Source: Oceaniglobus ichthyenteri
GTDB taxonomy: Bacteria > Pseudomonadota > Alphaproteobacteria > Rhodobacterales > Rhodobacteraceae
Length of the DNA stretch: 64,000 nucleotides
Reading direction: 5' to 3'
Assembly (NCBI RefSeq): GCF_003057885.1
Contig: NZ_QAGK01000005.1
Location: 224,368 to 288,367 of the forward strand
A program made the translations under genes and the position numbers. Positions 27,010 through 36,231 of the stretch are shown one piece after another; position 1 is the first letter of the stretch; each line of letters opens with the position of its first letter. A model generated the notes under the pieces. That model was not told where the DNA came from, did no database searches, and saw only the letters and a program-made list of their open reading frames with translations.

Positions 27010-29147
27010 GTTCTTATCGCCTCTGGATCTTTGCTGTTGTCATGTGTGTGATTGGAATTGTTCTTCCTCATGCGGCAGCGGCGCAAAGCGTTCGTGTGCG
27101 CACCGGCGATCATCCGACGTTTACACGACTTGTGATAGATTTTCCCGAAACACCCGACTGGAAATTAGGCCGCAATGCCGGGAGATATGAATTAAGGCTC
27201 GATGCAACCAACGTTGTTTTTGACCTGCGGGATGCATTTCGCCGAATTACCGATGATCGAATTGCAGACCTGCAAGATTTAGGCGGCGGGCGTTTGGCAC
27301 TCAGCGTGGGGTGCGAATGCCGGTTGGACGTTCGGACCTTGCCCAATGGCGGGTTGATGATTGATGTGCGTGATGGCGGCGCGCCCGCCACGGACCGCTG
27401 GGAGCAATCCTTGGATGCCAATCCGCGCCCGGCTTACCGTCCCGGTGCGTCTCCACGGCCAGTGACGTTGCCAGTCGTACTTCCCTCTCGGCCTGCTGAA
27501 CCGACCATGGGGCCTTTGGTATCCATTGCGTCTGATGCGGTGCCTGATCCGGGTTTTCAACGTGCCGCTGATGTACAGACAGATTTGGTGGAACAAACAG
27601 CGCGCGCAGCCTCGCAAGGGCTAATCACGCTTGACGCATCGGGCACAGATACAATTCGCCGTAAACTGGAAGAGGATCTGGCGAAAGTCGCGTCAAAGAA
27701 TATCCTCACATCAGCTCCCAACATCCTGATCGAAACGCAAATCGACCGAGACAGCAGAGAGGGCACGCCTGAACGGTCTGATGCGCAACTGGTGCCTTGC
27801 ATCGAACCCGCTCGGATAGATGTGGGGGCGTGGTTTGAGTATGAGGCAGCACGCAACGGATTGGGCGAGGCCCGCGCCAACCTTGTTGATTCGCGGGACA
27901 GGTTGGATCCGTTGGCCCATGGTGTGCTGGCACGGATGTTGATTTACCTGTCCTTCGGGCTTGAGGCGAAAACACTTCTTAACGACGGCCCTGGCGATAT
28001 TCCCGATCGTACGCTTCTCCTGGAACTCGCTGAAATAATGGACGGTAGAGCGCTGGCCACGAATGCAATTTTGACAACCCAAATGAATTGCGATTCTCCA
28101 TCCGCATTATGGGGTGTTTTGGCAGCGGATCAGATTTCGCGGTCCGATGAGATAAATGTGTCGGCAGTTGTTCGTAGTTTATCGTCCCTGCCTTCCCATT
28201 TGCGCCAATTTTTAGGCCCAAAGGTGGCTTTGAAATTAATGTCTTCGGGTAACAAAGAGGCCGCGCTTCAGATACGCAATGCGATTGAACGGGGAGATGC
28301 GCCAATTACGCCAGAACGAACCATGCTTGAGGCTACATTTGATATCGACGATGGAAATTCAAAAGCAGCGGAGCCGAAATTGGAAACAGTTGCGACCTCC
28401 CGCAGTGCGCAAGCGGCCGATGCCCTCGCGATCCTGATTGAAAACAGAACTTCGGAAGGTCGTTCTGTAGAGCAGGATCTCATAGATCAAGCTGCCGCTC
28501 TGGCGTTTGAATATGGCGATGGCCCAAAGGCAAGCCGACTAACAGGTGCAATAATCGAAGCTTATGTACAAGATTTACGATACGCTGACGCATTCGCGCT
28601 TGCCAAGAAGATAGGTGCCGCAGACACCAAGGCGCCAAACCTCTCAGCGCAATATCGCACGCGGATATTGGAAAAGTTGGCCCAGCATGGGACCGATACA
28701 GAGTTTTTGACATTTGCGATGCGAGAGATTGCGCAGAATCCTGTCGCAGATCCTGCACGTCTGCTGATCGCCGAGAGGTTTGTAAAACTTGGAATGCAAG
28801 GTCCGGCGCGCACAACCTTGGGAATGCGGGCGGATATTCCCAAGGATCGAGAACGTTATATTTTGACTGAAATAGCCATTTTAGAAGGTAAACCAAGAAT
28901 TGCCGAAAGTTATCTGACGGGATTGGATAGTGATAGAGCGAATGAGCTTCGTGAACGGGTTGCCGGTATGGCGATGCGATCTTCACCAGATGAGAAGATT
29001 TCCGAATCTGTGGTCAGCACCGATTTGCCCGCTGGGGAAGAGATTGAAGACCCAGCAGGTGAAATCGCCCGTAACCGCGTGTTGCTGAGTGAAAGTCGTG
29101 AAATACGGAAAAATCTGCTCTTCCTTTTGAAAAAAGAGCAGAACTGA
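27006..29147 (+). CDS. Large secreted repeat protein of flagellar operon, unknown function
   Basis: The 713-residue product has a signal peptide (cleavage after HAAAA, about residue 26) and an N-terminal AMIN-like beta domain (RTGDHPTFTRLVIDF, then ELRLDATNVVFDLRD, about 30-125). A proline-rich linker follows. The rest (about 260-700) is alpha-helical and looks like degenerate tetratricopeptide repeats. It occupies the place where motB or motC stands in related clusters and overlaps motA by 4 bases. Codon use is less GC-rich than that of its neighbours. A periplasmic role in motor assembly is plausible; I do not recognise a defined family. Confidence 0.7.
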   Translation: MSSYRLWIFAVVMCVIGIVLPHAAAAQSVRVRTGDHPTFTRLVIDFPETPDWKLGRNAGRYELRLDATNVVFDLRDAFRRITDDRIADLQDLGGGRLALSVGCECRLDVRTLPNGGLMIDVRDGGAPATDRWEQSLDANPRPAYRPGASPRPVTLPVVLPSRPAEPTMGPLVSIASDAVPDPGFQRAADVQTDLVEQTARAASQGLITLDASGTDTIRRKLEEDLAKVASKNILTSAPNILIETQIDRDSREGTPERSDAQLVPCIEPARIDVGAWFEYEAARNGLGEARANLVDSRDRLDPLAHGVLARMLIYLSFGLEAKTLLNDGPGDIPDRTLLLELAEIMDGRALATNAILTTQMNCDSPSALWGVLAADQISRSDEINVSAVVRSLSSLPSHLRQFLGPKVALKLMSSGNKEAALQIRNAIERGDAPITPERTMLEATFDIDDGNSKAAEPKLETVATSRSAQAADALAILIENRTSEGRSVEQDLIDQAAALAFEYGDGPKASRLTGAIIEAYVQDLRYADAFALAKKIGAADTKAPNLSAQYRTRILEKLAQHGTDTEFLTFAMREIAQNPVADPARLLIAERFVKLGMQGPARTTLGMRADIPKDRERYILTEIAILEGKPRIAESYLTGLDSDRANELRERVAGMAMRSSPDEKISESVVSTDLPAGEEIEDPAGEIARNRVLLSESREIRKNLLFLLKKEQN

Positions 29148-29430
29148 GCACATATTTCTATAAAATTACGGAAATTAAACCTTTCGAATATTAATACATA
29201 AAGCAATCGCTACAAAACGTAGTCTGTAATGCGGGAAGCACGCATGATTGAAACGAGATGTGAAAAAAATCTGAGTGATTTTGTCGCTTGGCCTTATGGT
29301 TTCCGATTCTTTTCGGGTAAGCGAGTGCTTCCCAATCAATCAGCCGCCTGCACGCCAACCACTGCGATAATCACAGTCGGCTTCACACAGCGGCTTGTTA
29401 GGCCTTCTTTTCTCGGCGGGAGGGACTGAA

Positions 29431-31518
29431 ATGCCCAATTTCTCTCTCCGCACGATATTTCAACCGACTGTCTTGCTTGCTTTGGCATTGATGGGCGTCA
29501 TCGTCATGATGATTCTGCCGATGCCTGCTTGGATCTTGGATGTTGGGCTAACCATATCTTTCGCGCTTGCGATCCTGATGTTTACGGTGACACTTTTCAT
29601 TGAGCGCCCGCTTGATTTTTCTGCATTTCCAACAATTCTCTTAGCGTCATTGATGTTGCGCCTCTCCTTAAACATTTCCTCGACAAAGCTGATCATCGGA
29701 CAGGGCCACACCGGCACCGCGGCTGCAGGCGGGGTTATTGAAGGTTTTGCCATGTTCGTCATGGGCGGAAGCTTGCTTCTTGGTCTGGTCGTCTTTTGCG
29801 TACTTTTGATCGTCAATTTTGTTGTGATCACCAAAGGGGCCGCGCGAATGGCCGAAGTGGGGGCGCGGTTTGCGTTGGATGGAATGCCAGGCAAACAATT
29901 GGCGATCGACAGCGATATGTCGGCCGGCGCGATTGACCACACGGAGGCAAAGGCGAGAAGAGAGAAGGAGCAACAGGAAACCACCTTTTTCGGCTCTCTG
30001 GATGGGGCTTCGAAATTTGTAAAAGGTGATGCAGTTGCAGGGCTTTTGATTGTCCTTCTCAATCTGGTCATGGGATTGATTATTGGTGTCGTAGTGCACG
30101 ATATGCCGATGGGCCAGGCCTTTGAAACTTATGCAATTCTGACCGTTGGGGATGGGTTGGTCAGTCAGATTCCGGCGGTTGTGATCTCGATCGCATCGGC
30201 GCTTTTGTTGGCGCGGGGGGGGGCGACCGGCACGACCGACACTGCCATTTTCTCACAATTAAGCAGGTATCCGGCCGCCTTGGCCACGGTCGCCGCATTG
30301 ATGTTTCTGTTTGCCTTGTTTCCAGGTCTGCCATTCGTCCCGTTCATGGTTGGTGGGATGATATTGGCGGCATTTTCGGTGTGGGCGTATCGTCAGGCCG
30401 AGGCGCAGAAAACTGCACCGATCAATGCGATGAGCGATGAAAATGAGATCGCTGAAACCGTCATGGGTGATATACTTGATCTTGATGATATTCATCTGGA
30501 GTTTGCGCCGGATCTTGTTCCTATGGTTCTGGATCCGGCATCGGGATTGGATGCGCGGATTGGAAACATGCGGCGGCATGTGGCGACGGTTTATGGTTTG
30601 ATCTTGCCAGAAATCCGGCTGACGGATGATGCGTCGCTGCCAGCTGGAACGTATGTTGTTCGCATTCAAGGGGTTGAACAGGTCCGCGACCGCGTGATTC
30701 CTGACCGGATTCTTGCTCTGATTACCGACGATGGCGCCAAAATGCCCAGTGGCGAGGATGTAAAAGAACCGGTCTATGGCGCACCGGCCCGTTGGATTGC
30801 GCGCAGTCAGCAAGATCAGGTTGCAATCAGCGGGGCAACCACTGTGACCCCGACCGAAGTTCTGGCGACGCACCTGTTAGAGGTGATGAAACAGAATTTC
30901 CCGCGTCTTTTGACGATGAAAACGTTGCGCCGTCTGCTGGATGAGTTTGTTCAGCTGAGTGACAAGGGCCGGGCCGAGGCGAACCGGCGTTTGTTGGAAG
31001 AACTGGTGCCAGACAAAGTGCCTGTGGATCTTTTGTTGTCGGTATTGCGGTTGTTGTTGGCTGAACGGGTTTCAATCCGGAACCTGCCCTTGATTCTTGA
31101 GGCGATCGCCGATGCGCGCGGTGCGCGTGTTTCACCCGAGGCGATTTGCGAACAGGTTCGGCAGAGACTTGGCTTTCAATTGGTGGCCGAACTTAGGCGG
31201 CCTGACGGCACCTTGCCCTTGTTGCAGTTGGCGCCGGAGTGGGAAGCGACGTTCACCGCCCATCAGGTCGAAGTTGAAAATGGAACCACAGACGTTGCGC
31301 TGCCGCCTGATGATTTCAATCGTCTGGCTTTGGCCATCGCAGAAAAAGTGGGGAGCGTCGGAGAAACAGGGGTATTCCCGGCATTGGTCACGTCAACCCG
31401 ACGGCGGCGGTTCTTGCAGATGGTTCTTGCCGCCAAAGGCATCGCCAATCCGGTGCTTTCGTTCGAGGAAATCGGAAGTGATGCGCGACCGTCGCTTGTT
31501 GGCATGATTGCCCCATAA
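29431..31518 (+). CDS. flhA: Flagellar export gate protein FlhA
   Basis: The 695-residue protein has about eight membrane segments in its first half, the FHIPEP-type signature (LMLRLSLNISSTKLII, GDAVAGLLIVLLNLVMG) and a large cytoplasmic domain from about 350 (RIQGVEQVRDRVIPDRILALI, VLATHLLEVMKQNFPRLL). It forms the nonameric ring that receives export substrates. The ATG at 29431 follows GGGAGGGA; the alternative at 29395 lacks one. The 280 bases before it hold no gene. Confidence 0.96.
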   Translation: MPNFSLRTIFQPTVLLALALMGVIVMMILPMPAWILDVGLTISFALAILMFTVTLFIERPLDFSAFPTILLASLMLRLSLNISSTKLIIGQGHTGTAAAGGVIEGFAMFVMGGSLLLGLVVFCVLLIVNFVVITKGAARMAEVGARFALDGMPGKQLAIDSDMSAGAIDHTEAKARREKEQQETTFFGSLDGASKFVKGDAVAGLLIVLLNLVMGLIIGVVVHDMPMGQAFETYAILTVGDGLVSQIPAVVISIASALLLARGGATGTTDTAIFSQLSRYPAALATVAALMFLFALFPGLPFVPFMVGGMILAAFSVWAYRQAEAQKTAPINAMSDENEIAETVMGDILDLDDIHLEFAPDLVPMVLDPASGLDARIGNMRRHVATVYGLILPEIRLTDDASLPAGTYVVRIQGVEQVRDRVIPDRILALITDDGAKMPSGEDVKEPVYGAPARWIARSQQDQVAISGATTVTPTEVLATHLLEVMKQNFPRLLTMKTLRRLLDEFVQLSDKGRAEANRRLLEELVPDKVPVDLLLSVLRLLLAERVSIRNLPLILEAIADARGARVSPEAICEQVRQRLGFQLVAELRRPDGTLPLLQLAPEWEATFTAHQVEVENGTTDVALPPDDFNRLALAIAEKVGSVGETGVFPALVTSTRRRRFLQMVLAAKGIANPVLSFEEIGSDARPSLVGMIAP

Positions 31519-32291
31519 TGGAAACGGCCGCCCAAGCTCTTGTCGAAATACAGGGTTTCCTGATTATCGGGTTTATTGTTTTTTTGCGGGTGGGGGCGGC
31601 GGCGGCAATTATGCCAGCGTTTGGTGAACGTGTTGTGCCCATTCGGGTCCGGCTTGTACTTGCGCTGGGCTTCACGCTGATTGTGGCGCCGGGTGCCATA
31701 CCTTTGGTAACTGATCTGACGAATCCGCCGCGATGGGGGGTGATATTGGCCACCGAATCGATTGCGGGCCTCGCGATCGGCCTGACCTTGCGTTTGTTTG
31801 TTCTGGTTCTGTCCATTACCGGATCGATGGCTGCGGCTGCGACGTCTTTGGCGCAGATTTTCGGTGGTCATGGGGCCGACCCGCTCCCTGCTATTGGCCA
31901 CATCATGGTGATTTCTGGTTTGGCCTTGGCGGCGATGCTGGGGTTGCACGTGAAAATCACCATGCTTTTTCTGCTGTCTTATGACATTTTGCCCCCAGGC
32001 CAATTCCCAAACGCGGCTGATCTGGTGCCTTGGGGTGTGGCGCAAGTGGCCAATGCATTTGCTCTTGCCTTCACCCTGGCTGCACCCTTCATCATCGCGG
32101 CATTGGTTTACAATCTTGCCCTTGGGGTCATCAACAAGGCGATGCCGCAATTGATGGTGGCCTTTGTGGGCGCGCCGGCCATTACAATGGGTGGATTGGT
32201 CATTCTGGCGCTTTCGCTGCCACTGATCCTTACCGTCTGGTCGGGCCGCTTTGATCTGTTTCTTGTCGCACCATTTGGGGCGCAACCATGA
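31518..32291 (+). CDS. fliR: Flagellar export gate protein FliR
   Basis: The 257-residue protein has six membrane segments and the FliR motif set: RVGAAAAIMPAFGERVVPIRVRL near the N-terminus, ESIAGLAIGLTLRL in the middle and NKAMPQLMVAFVGAPAITMGG near the end. It completes the FliP-FliQ-FliR gate. Its start overlaps the flhA stop by one base and its end overlaps flhB by 4 bases. Confidence 0.94.
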   Translation: METAAQALVEIQGFLIIGFIVFLRVGAAAAIMPAFGERVVPIRVRLVLALGFTLIVAPGAIPLVTDLTNPPRWGVILATESIAGLAIGLTLRLFVLVLSITGSMAAAATSLAQIFGGHGADPLPAIGHIMVISGLALAAMLGLHVKITMLFLLSYDILPPGQFPNAADLVPWGVAQVANAFALAFTLAAPFIIAALVYNLALGVINKAMPQLMVAFVGAPAITMGGLVILALSLPLILTVWSGRFDLFLVAPFGAQP

Positions 32292-33376
32292 GTCAGGGCG
32301 GCGGCGAAGATGATGAAGAAAAGCAATTTGAAGCATCAGCAAAGAAACTGGAAGACGCTCGGAAAAAGGGTGAGGTTCCGCGATCAAATGATCTGATCAC
32401 AGCGTCGGGATATGCCGGCTTTTTGCTGGCAAGTTTGGCGGTGGGGGCCGCGTCACTTTCGGACATGGGGCAGGTTCTGGCCGCAATCATCGGGCGCGCG
32501 GATACCATGTCGGCGTTGATTTTCAATGGCTCTGGCGCACCAGTCAGCGCCGCCGCCGGGCGCGACCTTATCCGCGATCTGGCGCCGTGGGCGTTGGCAC
32601 CGGGAATACTTGCGCTGCTATCGGTTTTTGCTCAGCAGGCATTTACTGTTACAGGGACGAAACTTCAGCCGAAATTAAACCGGATATCGCCGTTGGCGAA
32701 TGCAAAGAATAAATTCGGTCGCAATGGATTGTTCGAATTTGCGAAAAGCTTTTTCAAGCTTGTCATCTATTGCACCATCTTGTTTTGGTTCCTGTATATT
32801 CAGATGCCCGGCATTTTGGGCACGGTCGCCATGGGCCCCGCAATGGTCACGGCGATGATGCTGGATCTGGCTCTAAAATTCTTCATGCTGGTTCTGGTCA
32901 TCGCCTTTGTATTGGGGGCGGTTGATTTCTTGTGGCAGCGGGCCGAGCATTTGCGCAAAAATCGCATGTCGCACAAGGATATGACCGACGAGCAAAAGGA
33001 ATCCGAGGGCGATCCGCATATGAAACAACAGCGTCGCCAACGGGGGTATGATATTGCCACCAACCAGATGTTGAATGATGTTAAATCGGCTGATGTTATC
33101 GTGGTGAACCCGACCCACTATGCCGTCGCGCTAAAATGGGATCGCCGCACGGGACGCGCGCCGATTGTCGTGGCAAAGGGCGTGGATGTGATTGCCATGC
33201 GTATCCGTGAAAAAGCACAGGAACATGGCGTTCCGTTGCATAGCGATCCGCCAACCGCGCGGTTGTTGTATGGAGTGATGGAGATCGGCGATGAAATCCG
33301 GCCTGATCACTACGGCGTAGTGGCCGCTGCCATCCGCTTTGCCGAAGAAATGCGTAAAAAGGCGCGCACCCGATGA
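32288..33376 (+). CDS. flhB: Flagellar export switch protein FlhB
   Basis: The 362-residue protein has a charged N-terminus (KKLEDARKKGEVPRS), four membrane segments and the self-cleaving NPTH motif at 274-277. A C-terminal cytoplasmic domain with DPPTARLLY and an EIPEEMY-like acidic turn follows. FlhB switches the export apparatus from rod/hook to filament substrates. It is coupled to fliR upstream and to the small coiled-coil gene downstream by 4-base overlaps. Confidence 0.96.
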   Translation: MSQGGGEDDEEKQFEASAKKLEDARKKGEVPRSNDLITASGYAGFLLASLAVGAASLSDMGQVLAAIIGRADTMSALIFNGSGAPVSAAAGRDLIRDLAPWALAPGILALLSVFAQQAFTVTGTKLQPKLNRISPLANAKNKFGRNGLFEFAKSFFKLVIYCTILFWFLYIQMPGILGTVAMGPAMVTAMMLDLALKFFMLVLVIAFVLGAVDFLWQRAEHLRKNRMSHKDMTDEQKESEGDPHMKQQRRQRGYDIATNQMLNDVKSADVIVVNPTHYAVALKWDRRTGRAPIVVAKGVDVIAMRIREKAQEHGVPLHSDPPTARLLYGVMEIGDEIRPDHYGVVAAAIRFAEEMRKKARTR

Positions 33377-33729
33377 ACCCCGAGAATTTAACCCGATTGG
33401 CGCAACTGGCGGCAATGAAACGTGATGTGGATTTGCAAGACGTCAGCCGGATCACCGGACAAATGAATGCCTTGCAGCGTGAGATTGACGCCCTGCGCGA
33501 TGAGGTAAAGGCGCGCGACGAGGATCTGACCCTTGATCCGGCGCGGATGACGGGCGTTGATGTGGTTTGGCGGCGGTGGGTCGATCAGACCGTACGCCAT
33601 CATCAGGCGCGCATGGCTGAATTGGCGATGGCGCGCGAAATGTTCATGGGCAAGGCGCGCACATCATTCGGGCGGGCAGACGTTTTGGACAAGCTCAACA
33701 ACCAACAGAAAAAACCGCGCTCCGACTGA
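33373..33729 (+). CDS. Small coiled-coil protein, FliJ candidate
   Basis: The 118-residue protein is almost entirely helical with heptad-like spacing (SRITGQMNALQREIDALRDEVKARDEDL) and has a basic tail. Size and shape fit FliJ, the export-complex stalk protein that pairs with FliI, and no other FliJ is visible in the cluster. The sequence evidence is weak. It overlaps flhB by 4 bases and ends 32 bases before the convergent second FliL gene. Confidence 0.5.
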   Translation: MNPENLTRLAQLAAMKRDVDLQDVSRITGQMNALQREIDALRDEVKARDEDLTLDPARMTGVDVVWRRWVDQTVRHHQARMAELAMAREMFMGKARTSFGRADVLDKLNNQQKKPRSD

Positions 33730-33760
33730 TGGTCGGGCGCGGCGTTATGCAGAAACCATA

Positions 33761-34258
33761 TCAGGTGTCCTGGCGATTTATATCCAGAATAAGGATATCA
33801 TAAAGAGCGTCCCCCATATCCTCGCGGCCCTTTTCCAACAGGGCGCGACGCAGGGCGCCCATCGCCTCGTTTGAGGTGAACGCACCGTCAAACCCCCCCG
33901 CGTTGGCGTGATCAAGCAAGACCCGCAAGAACCCGTCGCGCAGTTTTGGTTCGCGGATATAGACCGCATCTTTTTGATCCGGCGAAACCTCAAGCGTGAT
34001 CGAAAGCGCAACCAGCGATGAAACGCGGCCATCCTCAATCAACGGAAAAACAAATTGATTGTTCAGCGCGATAAACTCGCTGGCGCGCGGTTTCTGTTCG
34101 GCGGGCGGTTTTTGAACGACCTCAGCGATTTCAACGTTTTCCGCCAAGGCGGTGTTGGCAACGGCGGGTTCGGGGCCGGGGCGCAAGACAAAGCCCGCAC
34201 CGACCCCTGCGGCCAATCCAATGATGGCGATGATAAGGGGGATGAGTTTGCCAAGCAT
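33761..34258 (-). CDS. Second FliL-family basal-body protein
   Basis: The 165-residue protein has an N-terminal membrane anchor (about 5-25) and a FliL-type periplasmic domain (EFIALNNQFVFPLI, SLVALSITLEVSPDQKDAVYIREPKLRDGFLRVLLDHAN region). It differs clearly from the FliL at 24524. It ends the flgB-to-flgH operon, 9 bases after flgH. Two FliL-like proteins in one cluster could mean separate stator and rod roles, which is an inference. Confidence 0.8.
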   Translation of the reverse strand: MLGKLIPLIIAIIGLAAGVGAGFVLRPGPEPAVANTALAENVEIAEVVQKPPAEQKPRASEFIALNNQFVFPLIEDGRVSSLVALSITLEVSPDQKDAVYIREPKLRDGFLRVLLDHANAGGFDGAFTSNEAMGALRRALLEKGREDMGDALYDILILDINRQDT

Positions 34259-34267
34259 TTCAGATCC

Positions 34268-34993
34268 TTAAAATGGCAGAACGATATCGGCGATCTGCTG
34301 ACCCCAGCGGGGTTGTTGCACATCGGTGATCTGGCCGCGCCCGCCATATGAAATGCGTGCAGAGGCGATTTTGTCATAGGTGATTTCGTTTTGGCGCGAG
34401 ATATCCTGAGGCCGCACATATCCTGTCACGATCAGTTCGCGCAGTTCAAAATTGACACGCACTTCCTGGCTGCCTTCAATTTGCAAAACGCCGTTTGACA
34501 GTTCGTTCACCACCGTGGCCGCCACCCGCAGCGTCAGTTTTTCGTTGCGGCGTACCGACCCGTCGCCGGCACTGTTGCTGGAGGAATTGGTCGAAACCGC
34601 ATCGGCCATGCTGGCACCTTCTGGCAGACGCTCGTTCACGCGTTGCGGAATGCCGAAAAACGATGGAATACCCAAGGATTCCGAACCACTGCGTGAGCGT
34701 TCGGATGAATTGGAAATTTCGGCACTTTCGTCAATTTCGATGACAACCGTCAGAATATCGCCCCGGGTATCAGCGCGCCGATCCCCCAAAAGAGATTGCC
34801 GCCCGCCGCTCCAAAGAGAGGCCTGGGTATGAGGGCGGCGACGTTCCAATGTTTCCGGCAGGCCGGGGTTGGCCATGGCGCTGATTTCATTGTTGGCGTC
34901 GCCCGGTGTCGTGAAATCGGGCGTTTGGCCGACATCGCCAAGGCGGCCGCAGGCGGCGGTACACAGCAGGATCAGGCAGAGTTTGCGCATCAT
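34268..34993 (-). CDS. flgH: Flagellar L-ring lipoprotein FlgH
   Basis: The 241-residue protein has a lipoprotein signal with lipobox TAAC (C15) and the FlgH core (SLWSGGRQSLLGDRRADTRGD, LTVVIEIDESA, EVRVNFELRELIVTGYVRPQDI region, IADIVLPF at the end). It builds the outer-membrane L ring. Either of two adjacent ATGs could be used. It lies between flgA and the second fliL. Confidence 0.95.
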   Translation of the reverse strand: MMRKLCLILLCTAACGRLGDVGQTPDFTTPGDANNEISAMANPGLPETLERRRPHTQASLWSGGRQSLLGDRRADTRGDILTVVIEIDESAEISNSSERSRSGSESLGIPSFFGIPQRVNERLPEGASMADAVSTNSSSNSAGDGSVRRNEKLTLRVAATVVNELSNGVLQIEGSQEVRVNFELRELIVTGYVRPQDISRQNEITYDKIASARISYGGRGQITDVQQPRWGQQIADIVLPF

Positions 34994-35000
34994 TCAGTCC

Positions 35001-35429
35001 TTAAGGCAGGGTGTTTGTGACAATGATCGACCCGTCTTGCGATACAATGCCGGTCACGGTGTTGCGCGATTCCAGGTTCATCACGCGCAAACGGTCGCCA
35101 ACCCCGGCGCGGGCCAGGGTGCGCCCCTCCATCACGATATTCAAAGGGCCCGCGCGGTAATAAACCATCACGATCTGATTGCGCTCGACCAAGGCCGGGG
35201 GGCCGATATCAGAGGCGCGGATAGGGCGCCCGGCGTATAAAACCACGCGCGCCTCCATTCCGATCACGTCGTCGGGATTGGAAAATGTGCCGGGCAAATC
35301 CGCGGTTACCATGGTCAGATCAGCAGGGCCAAGAATGGCCTGTGATCGAATGGTGCGCGCGGCCACGACGCTGTCGGCAAATGTTGCGCCGGGGGCCACG
35401 ATCAGGCAGGTGATCAATGCACGGATCAT
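35001..35429 (-). CDS. flgA: Flagellar P-ring chaperone FlgA
   Basis: The 142-residue protein has a signal peptide (ending ATFA) and the SAF domain of FlgA (RTIRSQAILGPADLTMV, AGRPIRASDI). The C-terminal domain has GRTLARAGVGDRLRVMNLES and a final GIVSQDGSIIV. FlgA assists P-ring assembly in the periplasm. The P-ring gene flgI itself is not in the window. It overlaps flgG by 4 bases. Confidence 0.92.
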   Translation of the reverse strand: MIRALITCLIVAPGATFADSVVAARTIRSQAILGPADLTMVTADLPGTFSNPDDVIGMEARVVLYAGRPIRASDIGPPALVERNQIVMVYYRAGPLNIVMEGRTLARAGVGDRLRVMNLESRNTVTGIVSQDGSIIVTNTLP

Positions 35430-36211
35430 CTGATCTGTGTCGTCGCGCTGAGCATTTGATCCGAGGCGGTGATGACCTTGGCGTTCAATTCATATCCGCG
35501 CTGGGCCTCGATCAATTGTGTCACTTCGCGCACCGCATCCACCGAACTGCTTTCCAGGTATCCCTGGCGCAGGGTGCCCAACCCATCCTGGCCGGGATTG
35601 CCCACCAAGGCCGGGCCAGATGCGGGGGTTTCCAGAAACAGGTTTGATCCCATCGCCTCAAGCCCTTTGATATTGGTGAATCCGGCAAGGGAAAATTGCC
35701 CCAAAACCTGTGGCTGCACCTGATCGTTGAAATAGGCGTAAACCTCGCCGTCGGCATTGATTGAAATCGCCCGGGCATCATTTGGGATCGTGATATCGGG
35801 CACGACGGGATGACCATCATTGGTCACGATCAATCCGTCACCGGTGCGTTTCAATCCGCCATCCCGGGTATAGGCCGATTGCCCCGATGGCAGCGTCACC
35901 TCAAGAAAACCGCCACCTTCAATGGCGATGTCCAGATCGGCGCCGGTTTGTGAGAGGCTGCCTTGTTGTACATTCATGCTAATCGCCGAGGGCCGCACGC
36001 CCAGGCCCAGCTGGACTCCGGTGGGCAATTGCGTGCCATCGGATGCGTTGATCGTGCCGGCGCGCGACAATTGTTGATAATGCAGATCGGCAAATTCTGC
36101 CCGTCTGGCATTATATCCGGTGGTCGACATATTGGCGAGGTTGTTTGAAATCACCTCGACCCGCATTTGTTGGGCACTCATGCCCGTGGCGGCGATTTGA
36201 AGGGCGCGCAT
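35426..36211 (-). CDS. flgG: Distal rod protein FlgG
   Basis: The 261-residue protein starts with the rod signature (ALQIAATGMSAQQMRVEVISNN region, NLANMSTTGY) and ends with the matching C-terminal helix (VTQLIEAQRGYELNAKVI). Its length is that of FlgG, which forms the distal rod through the P and L rings. It lies 20 bases after flgF in the rod operon. Confidence 0.95.
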   Translation of the reverse strand: MRALQIAATGMSAQQMRVEVISNNLANMSTTGYNARRAEFADLHYQQLSRAGTINASDGTQLPTGVQLGLGVRPSAISMNVQQGSLSQTGADLDIAIEGGGFLEVTLPSGQSAYTRDGGLKRTGDGLIVTNDGHPVVPDITIPNDARAISINADGEVYAYFNDQVQPQVLGQFSLAGFTNIKGLEAMGSNLFLETPASGPALVGNPGQDGLGTLRQGYLESSSVDAVREVTQLIEAQRGYELNAKVITASDQMLSATTQIR

Positions 36212-36231
36212 GGCGTACTCCTGTTATTGGG

